NCBI RefSeq assembly: GCF_040500525.1 | Contig: NZ_CP159402.1 | Coordinates: 2,668,501-2,732,500 of the forward strand | Length of the DNA: 64,000 nt | Direction: 5' to 3' | From: Azospirillum formosense | GTDB taxonomy: Bacteria > Pseudomonadota > Alphaproteobacteria > Azospirillales > Azospirillaceae | Shown here: positions 19,956-29,042 of the stretch, one piece after another | Layout of the letters: every line of letters starts with the position of its first letter | Position numbering within the stretch: position 1 is the stretch's first letter | Notes under the pieces: generated by a model | What the model saw: only the letters and a program-made list of their open reading frames with translations | Database searches by the model: none | What the model was told of the DNA's origin: nothing | Made by a program: the position numbers and the translations under genes

Positions 19956-21392
19956 TCAGCGCGTTCCCTTCTTTTCGGCAGCCTTCTTCTCGGCCCACAT
20001 CTGCTGGAAGGTCCTGCCCTCCGGCGCCGGCATGTCGCGGTGCCGGGTCCAGCCCTGGGCCAGCGGCAGGCGGGCGAAGCGTCCCTTGCCGCGGCCCAGC
20101 ATCCCCAGCGCCCGCACCGCCATGCGGGTGGCGGCGTGGTACAGCGCCGGGCGCCGGGCGAACCAGCCCCACAGGGCCAGCCCCCGGCGCATCGCGGCGG
20201 GCTGGAGATTCTGCTCGAACTCCTTCTCCCGCCAGTGGCGCATCATCTTGGGCAGGGGGATGCGCATCGGGCAGACCGCCTCGCACCGCCCGCAGAAGGT
20301 GGAGGCGTTGGGCAGATGCCCGGCCTCCTTCACGCCCAGCAGCGCCGGCTGCATCACCGACCCGATCGGCCCCGGATAGACCCAGCCGTAGGCGTGCCCG
20401 CCGACCGAGCCGTAGACCGGGCAATGGTTCATGCAGGCGCCGCAGCGGATGCAGCGCAGCACGTCCTGGAACTCCGTGCCGAGCAGCGCCGACCGCCCGT
20501 TGTCGAGCAGCACGACGTGGAACTCCTCCGGCCCGTCGAGGTCGCCGGGGCGGCGCGGCCCGGTGGAGAAGGTGGTGTAGGCCGACGCCTCCTGGCCGGT
20601 GGCGGAGCGCGCCAGCAGGCGCAGCACAAGCGCCGCGTCCTCCAGCGTCGGCACCACCTTGTCGATGGTGGCGATCACCACATGGACGCGCGGCAGGATC
20701 TGGGTCAGGTCGCCGTTGCCCTCGTTGGTGACGATGACGGTGGAGCCGGTCTCCGCCACCATGATGTTGGCGCCGGTGATGCCGACGTCGGCCTGCTGGA
20801 ACTTGCGGCGCAGAACCTGCCGCGCCTCGGCGATCAGCACCTTGGGCTCGTCCAGCACGCGGTCCTCGGGCAGGTCGGTGTGGGCCTGGCGGAAGGTGCC
20901 CTCCACGTCCGCCTTGGACAGGTGGAAGGCCGGGGCGATGATGTGGCTGGGCGGTTCGCGGCGGAGCTGGATGATGTATTCGCCCAGATCCGTCTCGATG
21001 GGGGTCAGGCCGTTGGCTTCGAGGTAGTCGTTGATCCCGATCTCCTCGGAGATCATCGACTTGCCCTTGGTGACGGTCTTCGCCCCGACCTTGCGGCAGA
21101 TGCCCAGGATGGCGTCGCGCGCCTCCTGGTCGGTGCGGCACCAGTGCACATGGCCGCCCTGCTCGGTGACCTTGCCCTCGAAGGCCTCCAGATAGGTGTC
21201 GAGGTTGGCCAGGACGTGGTTCTTCAGGTCGCGGCCCTGGTCGCGCAGAGCCTCGAACTCCGGCAGCCGGTCGGCGGCCTGTTTGCGACGGTTGACGAAG
21301 CCGGCGGGCGCGATGGCCAGGACCTTCTGAAGCCGCTCGTCGCTCAGCGCCTTGCGGGCGTTCTCGGGAAAGGCGTGGGTGGTCGGCTGCAT
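19956..21392 (-). CDS. lutB: Iron-sulfur lactate utilisation protein B
   Basis: Iron-sulfur subunit of the LutABC complex that oxidises L-lactate to pyruvate. 478 residues: an N-terminal LUD-like domain (about 60-300) with GKSMISEEIGIN and ADVGITGANIMVAETGS, then two 4Fe-4S motifs, CIRCGACMNHCPVY near 310 and CGRCEAVCPMRIP near 360, and a DUF3390-like C-terminus. It lies 4 bp after lutA and 2 bp before lutC. Confidence 0.95.
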   Translation of the reverse strand: MQPTTHAFPENARKALSDERLQKVLAIAPAGFVNRRKQAADRLPEFEALRDQGRDLKNHVLANLDTYLEAFEGKVTEQGGHVHWCRTDQEARDAILGICRKVGAKTVTKGKSMISEEIGINDYLEANGLTPIETDLGEYIIQLRREPPSHIIAPAFHLSKADVEGTFRQAHTDLPEDRVLDEPKVLIAEARQVLRRKFQQADVGITGANIMVAETGSTVIVTNEGNGDLTQILPRVHVVIATIDKVVPTLEDAALVLRLLARSATGQEASAYTTFSTGPRRPGDLDGPEEFHVVLLDNGRSALLGTEFQDVLRCIRCGACMNHCPVYGSVGGHAYGWVYPGPIGSVMQPALLGVKEAGHLPNASTFCGRCEAVCPMRIPLPKMMRHWREKEFEQNLQPAAMRRGLALWGWFARRPALYHAATRMAVRALGMLGRGKGRFARLPLAQGWTRHRDMPAPEGRTFQQMWAEKKAAEKKGTR

Positions 21393-21396
21393 AGCG

Positions 21397-22182
21397 TTAT
21401 GCCCTCCCGCTTTTCATGGGCTCGCCGATGGGAGGGGTGTCGGTGACGCCGGCCAGCACCTCCGCGACGTGGCGCACGCGGACGGCGGAACCCTCGCGCT
21501 TCAGCTTGCCCGCCATGTTCAGCAGGCAACCCATGTCGCCGGCCAGCAGCGTGTCGGCCTTCGTCCCCTCGATGTCCGCGGTCTTGGCCTCGACCATGCG
21601 GTTGGAGATGTCCGGGTACTTGACGCAGAAGGTGCCGCCGAAGCCGCAGCAGACCTCCGCCCCCGGAAGCTCGTTCAGGGTCAGCCCCTCGACCTTGGCC
21701 AGCAGGCGGCGCGGCTGCTCCTTGACGCCCAGCTCGCGCAGGCCGGAGCAGCTGTCGTGGTAGGTGATCGTGCCGTCGTAGCGCGCGCCGGTGTCCGTCA
21801 CCCCCAGCACGTCGGTCAGGAAGGACACCAGCTCGTGCGTGCGCGCCGACAGGTGCCGGGCGCGGGCCGCCCAGGCCGGATCGTCGGCCAGAAGCTCCGG
21901 GTAATGCTTGCGGATCTGCCCGGCGCAGGAGCCGGAGGGGACGACCACATGGTCGAACCCCTCGAAGGCGGCGATGGTGGCGCGGGCGAGATCCCGCGCG
22001 GTGGCGCGGTCGCCGGCGTTGAAGGCGGGCTGGCCGCAGCAGGTCTGGGACGCCGGCACCTCGACCGTGCAGCCGGCGTCCTCCAGCAGCTTCACCGCGG
22101 CGAAGCCGACCGTCGGGCGGTAGACATCGACGAGGCAGGTGACGAACAGCCCCACTCGGGGGGCGGGGCGGGTGTCGGCCAT
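21397..22182 (-). CDS. lutA: Lactate utilisation protein A (CCG domain)
   Basis: Cys-rich (CCG) domain subunit of the lactate oxidation complex, 261 residues. Two CCG-type motifs are visible, QTCCGQPAFN near 47 and EVCCGFGGTFC near 178, with additional Cys in VPSGSCAG and YHDSCSGLREL. Such domains bind [4Fe-4S] or related clusters in heterodisulfide-reductase-like proteins. It is first in the lutABC operon. No lactate permease or GntR regulator is adjacent. Confidence 0.95.
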   Translation of the reverse strand: MADTRPAPRVGLFVTCLVDVYRPTVGFAAVKLLEDAGCTVEVPASQTCCGQPAFNAGDRATARDLARATIAAFEGFDHVVVPSGSCAGQIRKHYPELLADDPAWAARARHLSARTHELVSFLTDVLGVTDTGARYDGTITYHDSCSGLRELGVKEQPRRLLAKVEGLTLNELPGAEVCCGFGGTFCVKYPDISNRMVEAKTADIEGTKADTLLAGDMGCLLNMAGKLKREGSAVRVRHVAEVLAGVTDTPPIGEPMKSGRA

Positions 22183-22521
22183 GATGTCCTGGTCTTCTCG
22201 TGTGCTTGTGCCCTCACGGAGGCGACTGTAGGTCGTCCCGCCGGGGATGGCAACGGGCGGGGCCGGCGGCGCCCCATCGCGGCGCCCCGGCTGGGCAAGG
22301 GGTTCTGCACAACCAAAAGTAAAAGGTCAAACATACAAAAAGCGAAACAAACAATGGGTCGGGCGCGCTTTCTGTTTCAAAAATATGGAAAAGGCTTTTA
22401 CCAAAATGAAATCTAAATTCACATATCGTCCGTATACGAAGACAGGCCGACCGATCAGTTCGGTCATGAGGGTCATCTGGAAGTTGTAGCGATCGTCGCG
22501 TGAGGGGAGGGGGGCAAGTCC
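22183..22521. promoter_or_regulatory. Divergent intergenic region with an AT-rich segment (lutA / chemoreceptor)
   Basis: These 339 bases hold no gene I can support. From about 22310 to 22480 the base composition changes to A-rich (runs such as CAAAAATATGGAAAAGG), unlike the surrounding GC-rich sequence. A small inverted repeat, GACCGA/TCGGTC, lies at 22449-22465. The segment probably carries the promoters of lutABC and the chemoreceptor gene. I found no convincing -24/-12 element. Confidence 0.5.
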
Positions 22522-23835
22522 ATGAGTCTGATGGGATTTTTCCGGGGTGGGTCCAAGGCTGGCAACGGGCGCGGCGCTGAACTGGCCGAGCTGACCGAGG
22601 CGCTCGACCTCTACGGCAACCACGCCGGCGTCGGCCTGTGGGACGCGGTGTTCCACAACGGCGACCCGGCGCATCCGCAGAGCCGCTGGACCTGGTCCGG
22701 CCAGTTCCGCCGTCTGCTTGGCTTCGAGGGCGAGCAGGATTTCCCGAACCTGATGACCTCCTGGTCGGATCGCCTGCACCCCGACGACAGCGGCCCGACC
22801 TTCGCCGCCTTCGGCGCCTTCCTGGCCGACGCCAGCGGCCGCACGCCCTTCAACGTGCGCTACCGCGTGAAGATGCGCGACGGTTCCTACCGCTGGTTCC
22901 GCGCCATCGGCGGCTGCCGGCGCAACGCGGCCGGCGTGGCGCTGCGCGCCTGCGGCTCGCTGATCGATGTCCAGGAGGAGGAGGAGATGCGCCAGCGCGC
23001 CGGCTCCCTCGCCGCCGACTTCGACGCCAAGGTCAAGAGCGTGGTGCAGGCGGTGTCCGGCAGCTCGGCCGACATGCAGGGCGTGTCGCGCCAGCTCGGC
23101 GCCCTGTCGGAGCGGTCGACCCGCCAGAGCGCGGAGGCGGCCAGCGCCACGGCCCAGGCGGCGTCCAACGTGCAGGCGGTCGCCGCGGCGGCGGAGCAGC
23201 TCTCCGCCTCCATCGGGGAGATCGGCCAGCAGGTCGAGCGGTCGGTCGCCATCGCCCGCGAGGCGGTGTCGCGCACCGAGCAGATCGGCGGCACCGCCGA
23301 CAGCCTCGCCCAGTCGGCGCAGCTCATCGGCGACGTGGTGAAGCTGATCCAGGGCATCGCCGGCCAGACCAACCTGCTGGCGCTCAACGCCACCATCGAG
23401 GCGGCGCGGGCCGGCGAGGCCGGCAAGGGCTTCGCCGTGGTGGCGAGCGAGGTGAAGAGCCTCGCCAACCAGACGGCCAAGGCGACCGAGGACATCTCCG
23501 CCCAGATCGCCGGCATCCAGGCGGCGACCAACCAGACGATCGGCGCCATCCAGGGCATCGGCGAGACGATCCGGTCGATCAACGAGATCTCCACCACCAT
23601 CGCCTCGGCCGTGCAGGAGCAGGCGGCGGCGACCCAGGAGATTTCCAACAACGTCGCCCAGGCCGCCCGCGGCACCGACGAGATCGCCCGCAGCATCGAG
23701 GCGGTCAGCGTGGCGGCGAACGAGACGGCGCAGGCCTCCAGCCTCGTCATCCGCTCCTCGTCCGACCTGTCCGGCCAGTCCGACAGCCTGAAGCATCAGG
23801 TCGAGACTTTCCTGCAGGCGCTGAAGGCGTCCTGA
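22522..23835 (+). CDS. Soluble PAS-domain methyl-accepting chemotaxis protein
   Basis: Chemoreceptor of 437 residues without a membrane segment or HAMP domain. A PAS_3-type domain (about 35-150; [39 protein letters not shown]) is followed by a coiled-coil signalling domain, whose hairpin tip [26 protein letters not shown] near 275-300 binds CheA/CheW. It should sense an intracellular signal. A. brasilense is known to use a cytosolic PAS receptor (AerC) in aerotaxis, but that protein has two PAS domains, so this is a different or shorter receptor. No che genes are adjacent. Confidence 0.92.
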   Translation: MSLMGFFRGGSKAGNGRGAELAELTEALDLYGNHAGVGLWDAVFHNGDPAHPQSRWTWSGQFRRLLGFEGEQDFPNLMTSWSDRLHPDDSGPTFAAFGAFLADASGRTPFNVRYRVKMRDGSYRWFRAIGGCRRNAAGVALRACGSLIDVQEEEEMRQRAGSLAADFDAKVKSVVQAVSGSSADMQGVSRQLGALSERSTRQSAEAASATAQAASNVQAVAAAAEQLSASIGEIGQQVERSVAIAREAVSRTEQIGGTADSLAQSAQLIGDVVKLIQGIAGQTNLLALNATIEAARAGEAGKGFAVVASEVKSLANQTAKATEDISAQIAGIQAATNQTIGAIQGIGETIRSINEISTTIASAVQEQAAATQEISNNVAQAARGTDEIARSIEAVSVAANETAQASSLVIRSSSDLSGQSDSLKHQVETFLQALKAS

Positions 23836-23841
23836 CGGACC

Positions 23842-23874
23842 GCCGGCGCGGGGAAGGGGGTTCCCCGCGCCGGC
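23842..23874. terminator. Strong hairpin without T run between chemoreceptor and argO
   Basis: A perfect 14-bp stem (23842-23855 with 23861-23874) closes a GGGGG loop between convergent genes. There is no T tract on either side, so it may be a U-less terminator or a 3'-end stabiliser. Confidence 0.55.
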
Positions 23875-23896
23875 CCCGAGGGAAGGGGGTCGCGGT

Positions 23897-24496
23897 TCAG
23901 GCGATCAGGCTGGCCGCGATCACGCACATGACGACGCCGATGCCGGTGTCGAGCGCCCGCCACGCGCCGGGCCGGGCGAAGACGGGCCGCAGCAGGCGCG
24001 CACCAAAACCCAGCGCGAAGAAGAACAGGACGGACGCGGTCATCGCCCCCAGCGCGAAGGCGTGCTTGCCCTCGGCGAACTGGGTGGACACCGACCCGAC
24101 CAGCACCACCGTGTCGAGATAGACGTGCGGGTTCAGCCAGGTCAGCGCTAGGCAGGTCGCCAGCGTCGCGCCGAGCCCCGCCGGGACCGCCGCCGCCGGG
24201 TCCAGCGCGCCGCCCGCCCGCCAGGCCGAGCGGAAGCTGCGCAGCCCGTAGACCAGCAGGAAGGCCGCCCCGGCGTAGCGGGTCGCCGTCTCCAGCCAGG
24301 GCAGCCATTGGGCGGCCCGGGCGAAGCCGCCGACGCCGGCCAGGATCAGCAGGGCGTCCGACACCGCGCAGGTCGCGCAGACGGCCAGCACATGCTCCCC
24401 GCGCAGGCCCTGGCGCAGCACGAAGGCGTTCTGCGCGCCGATGGCGACGATCAGGCTGAGACCCAGCAGAAGGCCGGGAAGAAAGGCGGAGAGCAT
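23897..24496 (-). CDS. argO: LysE/ArgO family amino-acid exporter
   Basis: Inner-membrane exporter of basic amino acids, 199 residues with about six membrane spans. The family signature GLSLIVAIGAQNAFVLRQGL is at 12-31, and the second conserved region is LALTWLNPHVYLDTVVLVGS near 115-134. It is transcribed divergently from an ArgP/LysG-type regulator, the standard pairing for LysE/ArgO. Arg versus Lys specificity is not decided by sequence. Confidence 0.92.
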   Translation of the reverse strand: MLSAFLPGLLLGLSLIVAIGAQNAFVLRQGLRGEHVLAVCATCAVSDALLILAGVGGFARAAQWLPWLETATRYAGAAFLLVYGLRSFRSAWRAGGALDPAAAVPAGLGATLATCLALTWLNPHVYLDTVVLVGSVSTQFAEGKHAFALGAMTASVLFFFALGFGARLLRPVFARPGAWRALDTGIGVVMCVIAASLIA

Positions 24497-24544
24497 AGCG
24501 GCCTCACGGGATGAAACGAGGGCGTTCCCCTACCATCGCCGGCG

Positions 24545-24592
24545 GGATTAGAGTAACTAAAGTCCCTTATCCTGATTAAGGAACGCTAATCC
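24545..24592. promoter_or_regulatory. Candidate operator between argO and argP
   Basis: GGATTAG (24545-24551) and CTAATCC (24586-24592) form an inverted repeat that encloses a second one, CCTTA/TAAGG at about 24565-24581. The region is AT-rich and lies in the 96-bp divergent promoter, as expected for an ArgP site that controls argO and its own gene. Confidence 0.45.
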
Positions 24593-25477
24593 ATGCTCGA
24601 CTATGCCCTGCTCGCCGCGCTGGCCGCGGTCGTCCGCACCGGCAGCTTCGAGCGGGCGGCGTCGCAGCTCCACGTCACCCCCTCCGCCGTGTCCCAGCGG
24701 GTGAAGCTGCTGGAGGAGCGGATGGGGACGATCTTGGTGGTGCGCGGATCGCCTTGCACCGGCACCCCCGCCGGCCTGCGGCTGAGCCAGCACGCGGAGC
24801 GGGTGGCCCTGCTGGAAAGCGAGCTGCGCGACGGGCTTCCCGGCCTGCCGCAGGACGGGCCGGCGGTGACGGTGCGCATGGCGGTCAACGCCGACAGCCT
24901 CGCCACCTGGTTCGTCGCCGCCATGGCCGGGACGCCGGACGTGCTGTTCGATCTCGTCCTCGACGACCAGGAGCACAGCGCCGACTGGCTGCGCCGGGGC
25001 GAGGTGCTGGCGGCGGTGACGTCCGGCGCCCAGCCGGTGCAGGGCTGCGACAGCACCCCGCTGGGTGCGCTGCGCTATGTGGCGACGGCCAGCCCGGACT
25101 TCCTGCGCCGGCATTTTCCCAGCGGGGTGGAGGCGGCGGCTTTGGCCCGCGCGCCGCGCCTGACCTACAACAGCAAGGACCGGCTGCAGACGCAGTGGAC
25201 CCGGCAGGCCTTCGGGGTGGAGATCGCCTCGCCGACCCACTGGATGCCCTCCACCCACGCCTTCGTGGACGCGGCGCTGGCCGGGCTGGGCTGGGGCATG
25301 AATCCGGAGCCGCTGGTCGCCGGGGCCCTGCGCGACGGGCGGCTGGTGGCGCTGGTGCCGGACCAGCCGCTGGACGTGCCGCTGTTCTGGCAGCGCAGCC
25401 GCATCGCCAGCCGCACCCTGGCCGACATCACGCGCTCGGTGTTGACGACGGCGCGCGCCCGCTTGACGCAAGTCTGA
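24593..25477 (+). CDS. argP: LysR-type regulator of the ArgP/LysG group
   Basis: LysR regulator of 294 residues. The winged HTH (about 1-60) contains RTGSFERAASQLHVTPSAVSQRVKLLEERMG; the effector domain spans about 90-290. The ArgP-group features are LDYALLAALAAVVRTGSFE at the start and the QDQEHSADWLRRGEVLAAVTS-like stretch. It diverges from argO, which it most likely activates in response to Arg or Lys. AAGGA lies 10 bases before the ATG. The gene ends 3 bp from the convergent znuB. Confidence 0.92.
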   Translation: MLDYALLAALAAVVRTGSFERAASQLHVTPSAVSQRVKLLEERMGTILVVRGSPCTGTPAGLRLSQHAERVALLESELRDGLPGLPQDGPAVTVRMAVNADSLATWFVAAMAGTPDVLFDLVLDDQEHSADWLRRGEVLAAVTSGAQPVQGCDSTPLGALRYVATASPDFLRRHFPSGVEAAALARAPRLTYNSKDRLQTQWTRQAFGVEIASPTHWMPSTHAFVDAALAGLGWGMNPEPLVAGALRDGRLVALVPDQPLDVPLFWQRSRIASRTLADITRSVLTTARARLTQV

Positions 25478-25480
25478 CGC

Positions 25481-26269
25481 TCACCGGTTCACCGTCGGCA
25501 CCATCAGGCTCGCCAGGAAGAGGGCGGCGGCGGCGACCACGATGCTCGGCCCGCCCGGCAGGTCCCAGTTCAGCGAGGAGAGCAGGCCGCCGAGAACCGC
25601 GGCGATCCCGAAGACCGAGGCCAGGGCGGCCATCGCCTCCGGCGTGCGGGAGAAGCGGCGGGCCGCCGCCGCCGGGATGATGAGCAGCGAGGTGATCAGC
25701 AGGATGCCGACGATCTTCATCGCCGCCGCGATCACCAGCGCGATCAGCAGCATGAAGGCGAGCCGCAGCGCCTCGACCGGCATGCCCTCCACCCGCGCCA
25801 GATCCTCGTCCACCGTCACCGCCAGCAGCCGGCGCCACAGCAGCAGCAGACCGCCCAGCGCCGCCGCCCCGCCGGTGTAGATCCAGGCGAGATCGCCCGT
25901 GGTGACGCTGAGGATGTCGCCGAACAGGTAGGCGACCAGATCGACGCGCAGCGTCTCCAGGAAGGCGATGGCGACGAGGCCCAGCGACAGCGACGAATGC
26001 GACAGGATGCCCAGCACGGTGTCCGTGGCCAGCGCGCGCCGGCGCTGCAGCCCGACCAGCGCCAGCGCCAGGGCGACGCAGACGCCGACCACGCCGATCA
26101 GCGGGTTGACGCCCAGCAGGAAGCCCAGCGCGACCCCCAGCAGGGCGGAATGGGCCAGCGTGTCGCCGAAATAGGCCATGCGCCGCCACACCACGAAGGA
26201 GCCCAGCGGGCCGGCGACCAGCGCGATGCCGCAGCCGGCGGCCAGCGCGCGCAGAACGAAGTCATCCAT
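25481..26269 (-). CDS. znuB: Zinc ABC transporter permease ZnuB
   Basis: Membrane subunit of the high-affinity Zn2+ importer, an ABC-3 family protein of 262 residues with about eight spans. Family motifs seen are [30 protein letters not shown] near 22-50 and [21 protein letters not shown] near 195. ATG 26269 overlaps the end of znuC by 8 bases; a longer frame is a znuC shadow. It is the second gene of a znuCB unit that diverges from znuA. Confidence 0.95.
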   Translation of the reverse strand: MDDFVLRALAAGCGIALVAGPLGSFVVWRRMAYFGDTLAHSALLGVALGFLLGVNPLIGVVGVCVALALALVGLQRRRALATDTVLGILSHSSLSLGLVAIAFLETLRVDLVAYLFGDILSVTTGDLAWIYTGGAAALGGLLLLWRRLLAVTVDEDLARVEGMPVEALRLAFMLLIALVIAAAMKIVGILLITSLLIIPAAAARRFSRTPEAMAALASVFGIAAVLGGLLSSLNWDLPGGPSIVVAAAALFLASLMVPTVNR

Positions 26270-27059
26270 GGCAGCAGTCCCCGTCATGGCCGGGCACCAC
26301 GGCGCCGTCGGTGGCGTGCGCGTGGTCGTGGTGGTGGACATAGACGGCCAGCGCGTCGGCGTGGCCGCCGAACAGGGCGCGGTATTCCGGGTGGCGCCGC
26401 ACGTCCTCCGGCGCGCCCTGGCAGCAGACATGGCCGTTGAGGCAGAGCACGCGGTCGGTGCGGGCCATCACCGTGTGCAGGTCGTGGCTGACCAGCAGCA
26501 CACCGCAGCCGCGGGTGCGGCGCAGCGTCTCGATGCGCCCGAACAGCTCCGCTTGCCCGTGGACGTCCACCGCCTGGTCGGGCTCGTCGAGGACGAGAAG
26601 CTCGGGATCGCCGAGCAGGGCGCGGGCCAGCAGCACCCGCTGCATCTCGCCGCCGGACACCGTCTGGACCGGGCTGGCGGCGAGGTGGGAGACGCCGGCC
26701 TCCTCCAGCGCGGCGGTGATGCGCGCCTCGGTCACCGGACGCCACAGCGCCAGGAAGCGGCGGACCGTCAGGGGTAGGGTCGCGTCGACGGTCAGGCGCT
26801 GCGGCATGTAGCCGATGCGCAGACCCCGGCGGCGCTCCACCACCCCGGACGAGGCGCGGACGAGGCCCAGGACGGCGCGCACCAGCGTCGTCTTGCCCGC
26901 ACCGTTGGGGCCGATCAGCGTGACGATCTCGCCGGGCCGCACCTCCAGGTCCACGCGGTCGAGGATCGTCCGCCCGCCCAGCCGCACCGTCAGCCCCTTG
27001 GTGTCGATCAGGGGAGGGGCCAGGGACGGAATCGGCGATCGCGCCGCGCGGGGGGCCAT
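26262..27059 (-). CDS. znuC: Zinc ABC transporter ATP-binding protein ZnuC
   Basis: ATPase of the Zn2+ importer. Walker [10 protein letters not shown], signature [16 protein letters not shown] and Walker [16 protein letters not shown] are all present; the C-terminus carries a His-rich tail ([13 protein letters not shown]), common in zinc ATPases. I favour ATG 27059 (MAPRA) because GGGGA lies about 8 bases upstream and because the alternative ATG at 27086 falls inside the Zur palindrome. The alternative would add nine residues, MSTHHGDHH. Confidence 0.93.
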   Translation of the reverse strand: MAPRAARSPIPSLAPPLIDTKGLTVRLGGRTILDRVDLEVRPGEIVTLIGPNGAGKTTLVRAVLGLVRASSGVVERRRGLRIGYMPQRLTVDATLPLTVRRFLALWRPVTEARITAALEEAGVSHLAASPVQTVSGGEMQRVLLARALLGDPELLVLDEPDQAVDVHGQAELFGRIETLRRTRGCGVLLVSHDLHTVMARTDRVLCLNGHVCCQGAPEDVRRHPEYRALFGGHADALAVYVHHHDHAHATDGAVVPGHDGDCCHG

Positions 27060-27084
27060 GTGATGGTCCCCGTGATGGGTTGAC

Positions 27085-27106
27085 ATGTTATGTTATAACG
27101 TGACAT
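27085..27106. promoter_or_regulatory. Zur box between znuCB and znuA
   Basis: ATGTTATGTTA (27085-27095) and TAACGTGACAT (27096-27106) form a 22-bp palindrome matching at 9 of 11 positions per arm. Its TGTTATNNTATAAC-like core is the form known for Zur sites in alphaproteobacteria. It sits between the divergent znu units, so one repressor site could control both. Confidence 0.82.
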
Positions 27107-27175
27107 TGCTGAAAACGAAGACAGCTATGCGCCGGAAAGGCCCGGCTGTCCAGTCAGACGATGAGGAACCCACCC

Positions 27176-28153
27176 ATGCGCGCCGCGATGCGTCCCCTGC
27201 CGCTCCTTGCCCTTGTTGCCACCCTGGGCGCTGTGTTCCCGGCGCTGGCCGAGGCGCCGAAGGTCGTCGCCTCGATCAAGCCGGTCCACTCCCTGGTCGC
27301 CGCGGTGATGGAGGGGGTGGCGGAGCCGACGCTGATCGTGCGCGGTGCGGCGTCCCCCCACACCTACGCCATGAAGCCGTCGGACGCGAAGGCGCTGGCG
27401 ACCGCCGACCTCGTCTTCTGGATCGGGCCGGAGCTGGAGGGCTTCCTCGACAAGCCGGTCACGGCGAACGCCAAGAAGGCCACCTCCGTCACACTGCTGG
27501 AGGCGCCGGGCGTCACCCTGCTCGACGCCCGCGAGGGCGGCGCCTGGGAGGCCCACGACCACGGGCATGAACACAAGCACGATCACGATCATAAGCACGA
27601 CGACAAGCACGCCCATGAGGACGATCACGGGCACGACGAGGTGAACACCCACATCTGGCTCTCCCCCGCCAACGCCCGCGCCATGGTGGCGGCGATCGCC
27701 GAGGCGCTGTCGGCCAAGGACCCGGCCAACGCCGCCGCCTACACCGCCAACGCCGAGCGCACCGCCCGCTCCATCGACGCGCTGGACGCCGAGCTGAAGA
27801 CGATGCTGGCCCCGGTGGCCGGCAAGCCCTTCGTCGTCTTCCACGACGCCTACCAGTATTTCGAGGCGCAGTACGGCCTGAACGGCGTCGGCGCCATCAC
27901 CGTCAACCCGGAACGCCGCCCCTCCGCCAAGCGGCTGTCGGAGATCCGCGCCAAGATCGGCGGCCTCGGCGCCGCCTGCGTCTTCGCCGAGCCGCAGTTC
28001 GAGCCGGCGCTGGTGAACACCATCGTCGAGGGCACCCCGGCGAGGAAGGGCGTGCTCGACCCCGAAGGGGCGGACCTGAAGGACGGTCCCGGCCTCTACC
28101 CCGCGCTGATGCGCAACATCGCCGCCTCGCTCAAGGATTGCCTGGGGTCCTGA
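27176..28153 (+). CDS. znuA: Zinc ABC transporter substrate-binding protein ZnuA
   Basis: Periplasmic Zn2+-binding protein, 325 residues. The Sec signal peptide ends at about AEA (LPLLALVATLGAVFPALAEA). Metal ligands lie in ASPHTYAMKPSD, NTHIWLSP and FHDAYQYFE, and a His/Asp-rich loop (about 120-155: DHGHEHKHDHDHKHDDKH) is the typical ZnuA zinc-harvesting loop. I chose ATG 27176 because AGGAA lies 7 bases upstream; the in-frame ATG at 27161 has no ribosome binding site. It diverges from znuCB across the Zur box. Confidence 0.96.
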   Translation: MRAAMRPLPLLALVATLGAVFPALAEAPKVVASIKPVHSLVAAVMEGVAEPTLIVRGAASPHTYAMKPSDAKALATADLVFWIGPELEGFLDKPVTANAKKATSVTLLEAPGVTLLDAREGGAWEAHDHGHEHKHDHDHKHDDKHAHEDDHGHDEVNTHIWLSPANARAMVAAIAEALSAKDPANAAAYTANAERTARSIDALDAELKTMLAPVAGKPFVVFHDAYQYFEAQYGLNGVGAITVNPERRPSAKRLSEIRAKIGGLGAACVFAEPQFEPALVNTIVEGTPARKGVLDPEGADLKDGPGLYPALMRNIAASLKDCLGS

Positions 28154-28224
28154 CCCTTCTCGGCGCTTAAGCCCCGCCCCCGGCTGTGCTAGACCCGTGT
28201 CGGAATTCTCCCAGGGAGGCAGGC

Positions 28225-29022
28225 ATGAAGATCGGGGTCGTCGGGTGCGCGGGGCGCATGGGGCAGATGCTGGTGCGCGAGATCGCCGCCACGCCGGGCT
28301 GCACGCTGGCCGGCGGCACGGAGCGGGTGGGCGGCCCGGCGCTCGGCAAGGACATCGGCGTCCTCGCCGGCCTTGAGCCGCTGGGAGTCGTCGCCATCGA
28401 CGATGCGGCGGCGCTGTTCGCCGAGGCCGACGCGGTGATCGATTTCACCAGCCCGGACGCCAGCGTCCGCCACGCCGCGCTGGCCGCCCAGTCGGAAACG
28501 GTGCTGGTCATCGGCACGACCGGCATCGGCCCGGCCCAGCAGGAGGCCATCGCCCAGGCCGCCACCCACACCCCGATTGTCCAGTCGCCGAACATGTCGC
28601 TGGGCGTCAACCTGTTGCTGGCTCTGGTCGAGCAGGTCGGCCGCGCGCTGGGCGACGACTACGACATCGACATCCTGGAGATGCACCACCGCAACAAGGT
28701 GGACGCCCCCTCGGGCACCGCGCTCGGCCTCGGCCGGGCGGCGGCGGCGGGGCGCGGGGTGGCGTTGGAGGATGTCTGGCAGAAGGTCCGCGACGGCCAC
28801 ACCGGCGTCCGTCCGCGCGGCGAGATCGGCTTCGCCACGCTGCGCGGCGGCGACGTGATCGGCGACCACACGGTGGTCTTCGCCGCCGAAGGCGAGCGGG
28901 TCGAGCTGACCCACAAGGCGTCGGGCCGCCAGATCTACGCCAAGGGCGCGGTCCGCGCGGCGCTGTGGGCCAACGACAAGCAGCCGGGCCTCTACAGCAT
29001 GAAGGACGTGCTGGGCCTCTGA
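28225..29022 (+). CDS. dapB: 4-Hydroxy-tetrahydrodipicolinate reductase
   Basis: NAD(P)H-dependent reductase of the lysine/diaminopimelate pathway, 265 residues. The N-terminal Rossmann motif is VVGCAGRMGQ; the substrate-binding and catalytic segment HHRNKVDAPSGTALG is near 160-175; the C-terminus has GEIGFATLRGGDVIGDHTV. The start at 28225 follows AGGGAGGCAGGC. An upstream extension of the frame is rejected. It is transcribed alone and converges with the Ada-like gene. Confidence 0.97.
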   Translation: MKIGVVGCAGRMGQMLVREIAATPGCTLAGGTERVGGPALGKDIGVLAGLEPLGVVAIDDAAALFAEADAVIDFTSPDASVRHAALAAQSETVLVIGTTGIGPAQQEAIAQAATHTPIVQSPNMSLGVNLLLALVEQVGRALGDDYDIDILEMHHRNKVDAPSGTALGLGRAAAAGRGVALEDVWQKVRDGHTGVRPRGEIGFATLRGGDVIGDHTVVFAAEGERVELTHKASGRQIYAKGAVRAALWANDKQPGLYSMKDVLGL

Positions 29023-29042
29023 CCGCGGTCAGGCCGCGGCCG

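Noticed and set aside
22247..22489. Small plus-strand ORF of 80 codons in the AT-rich region
   Set aside because: No ribosome binding site, no recognisable domain, and composition that changes abruptly within the frame.
22400..22521. Sigma-54 promoter for the chemoreceptor gene
   Set aside because: No GG-N10-GC element with the right spacing was found.
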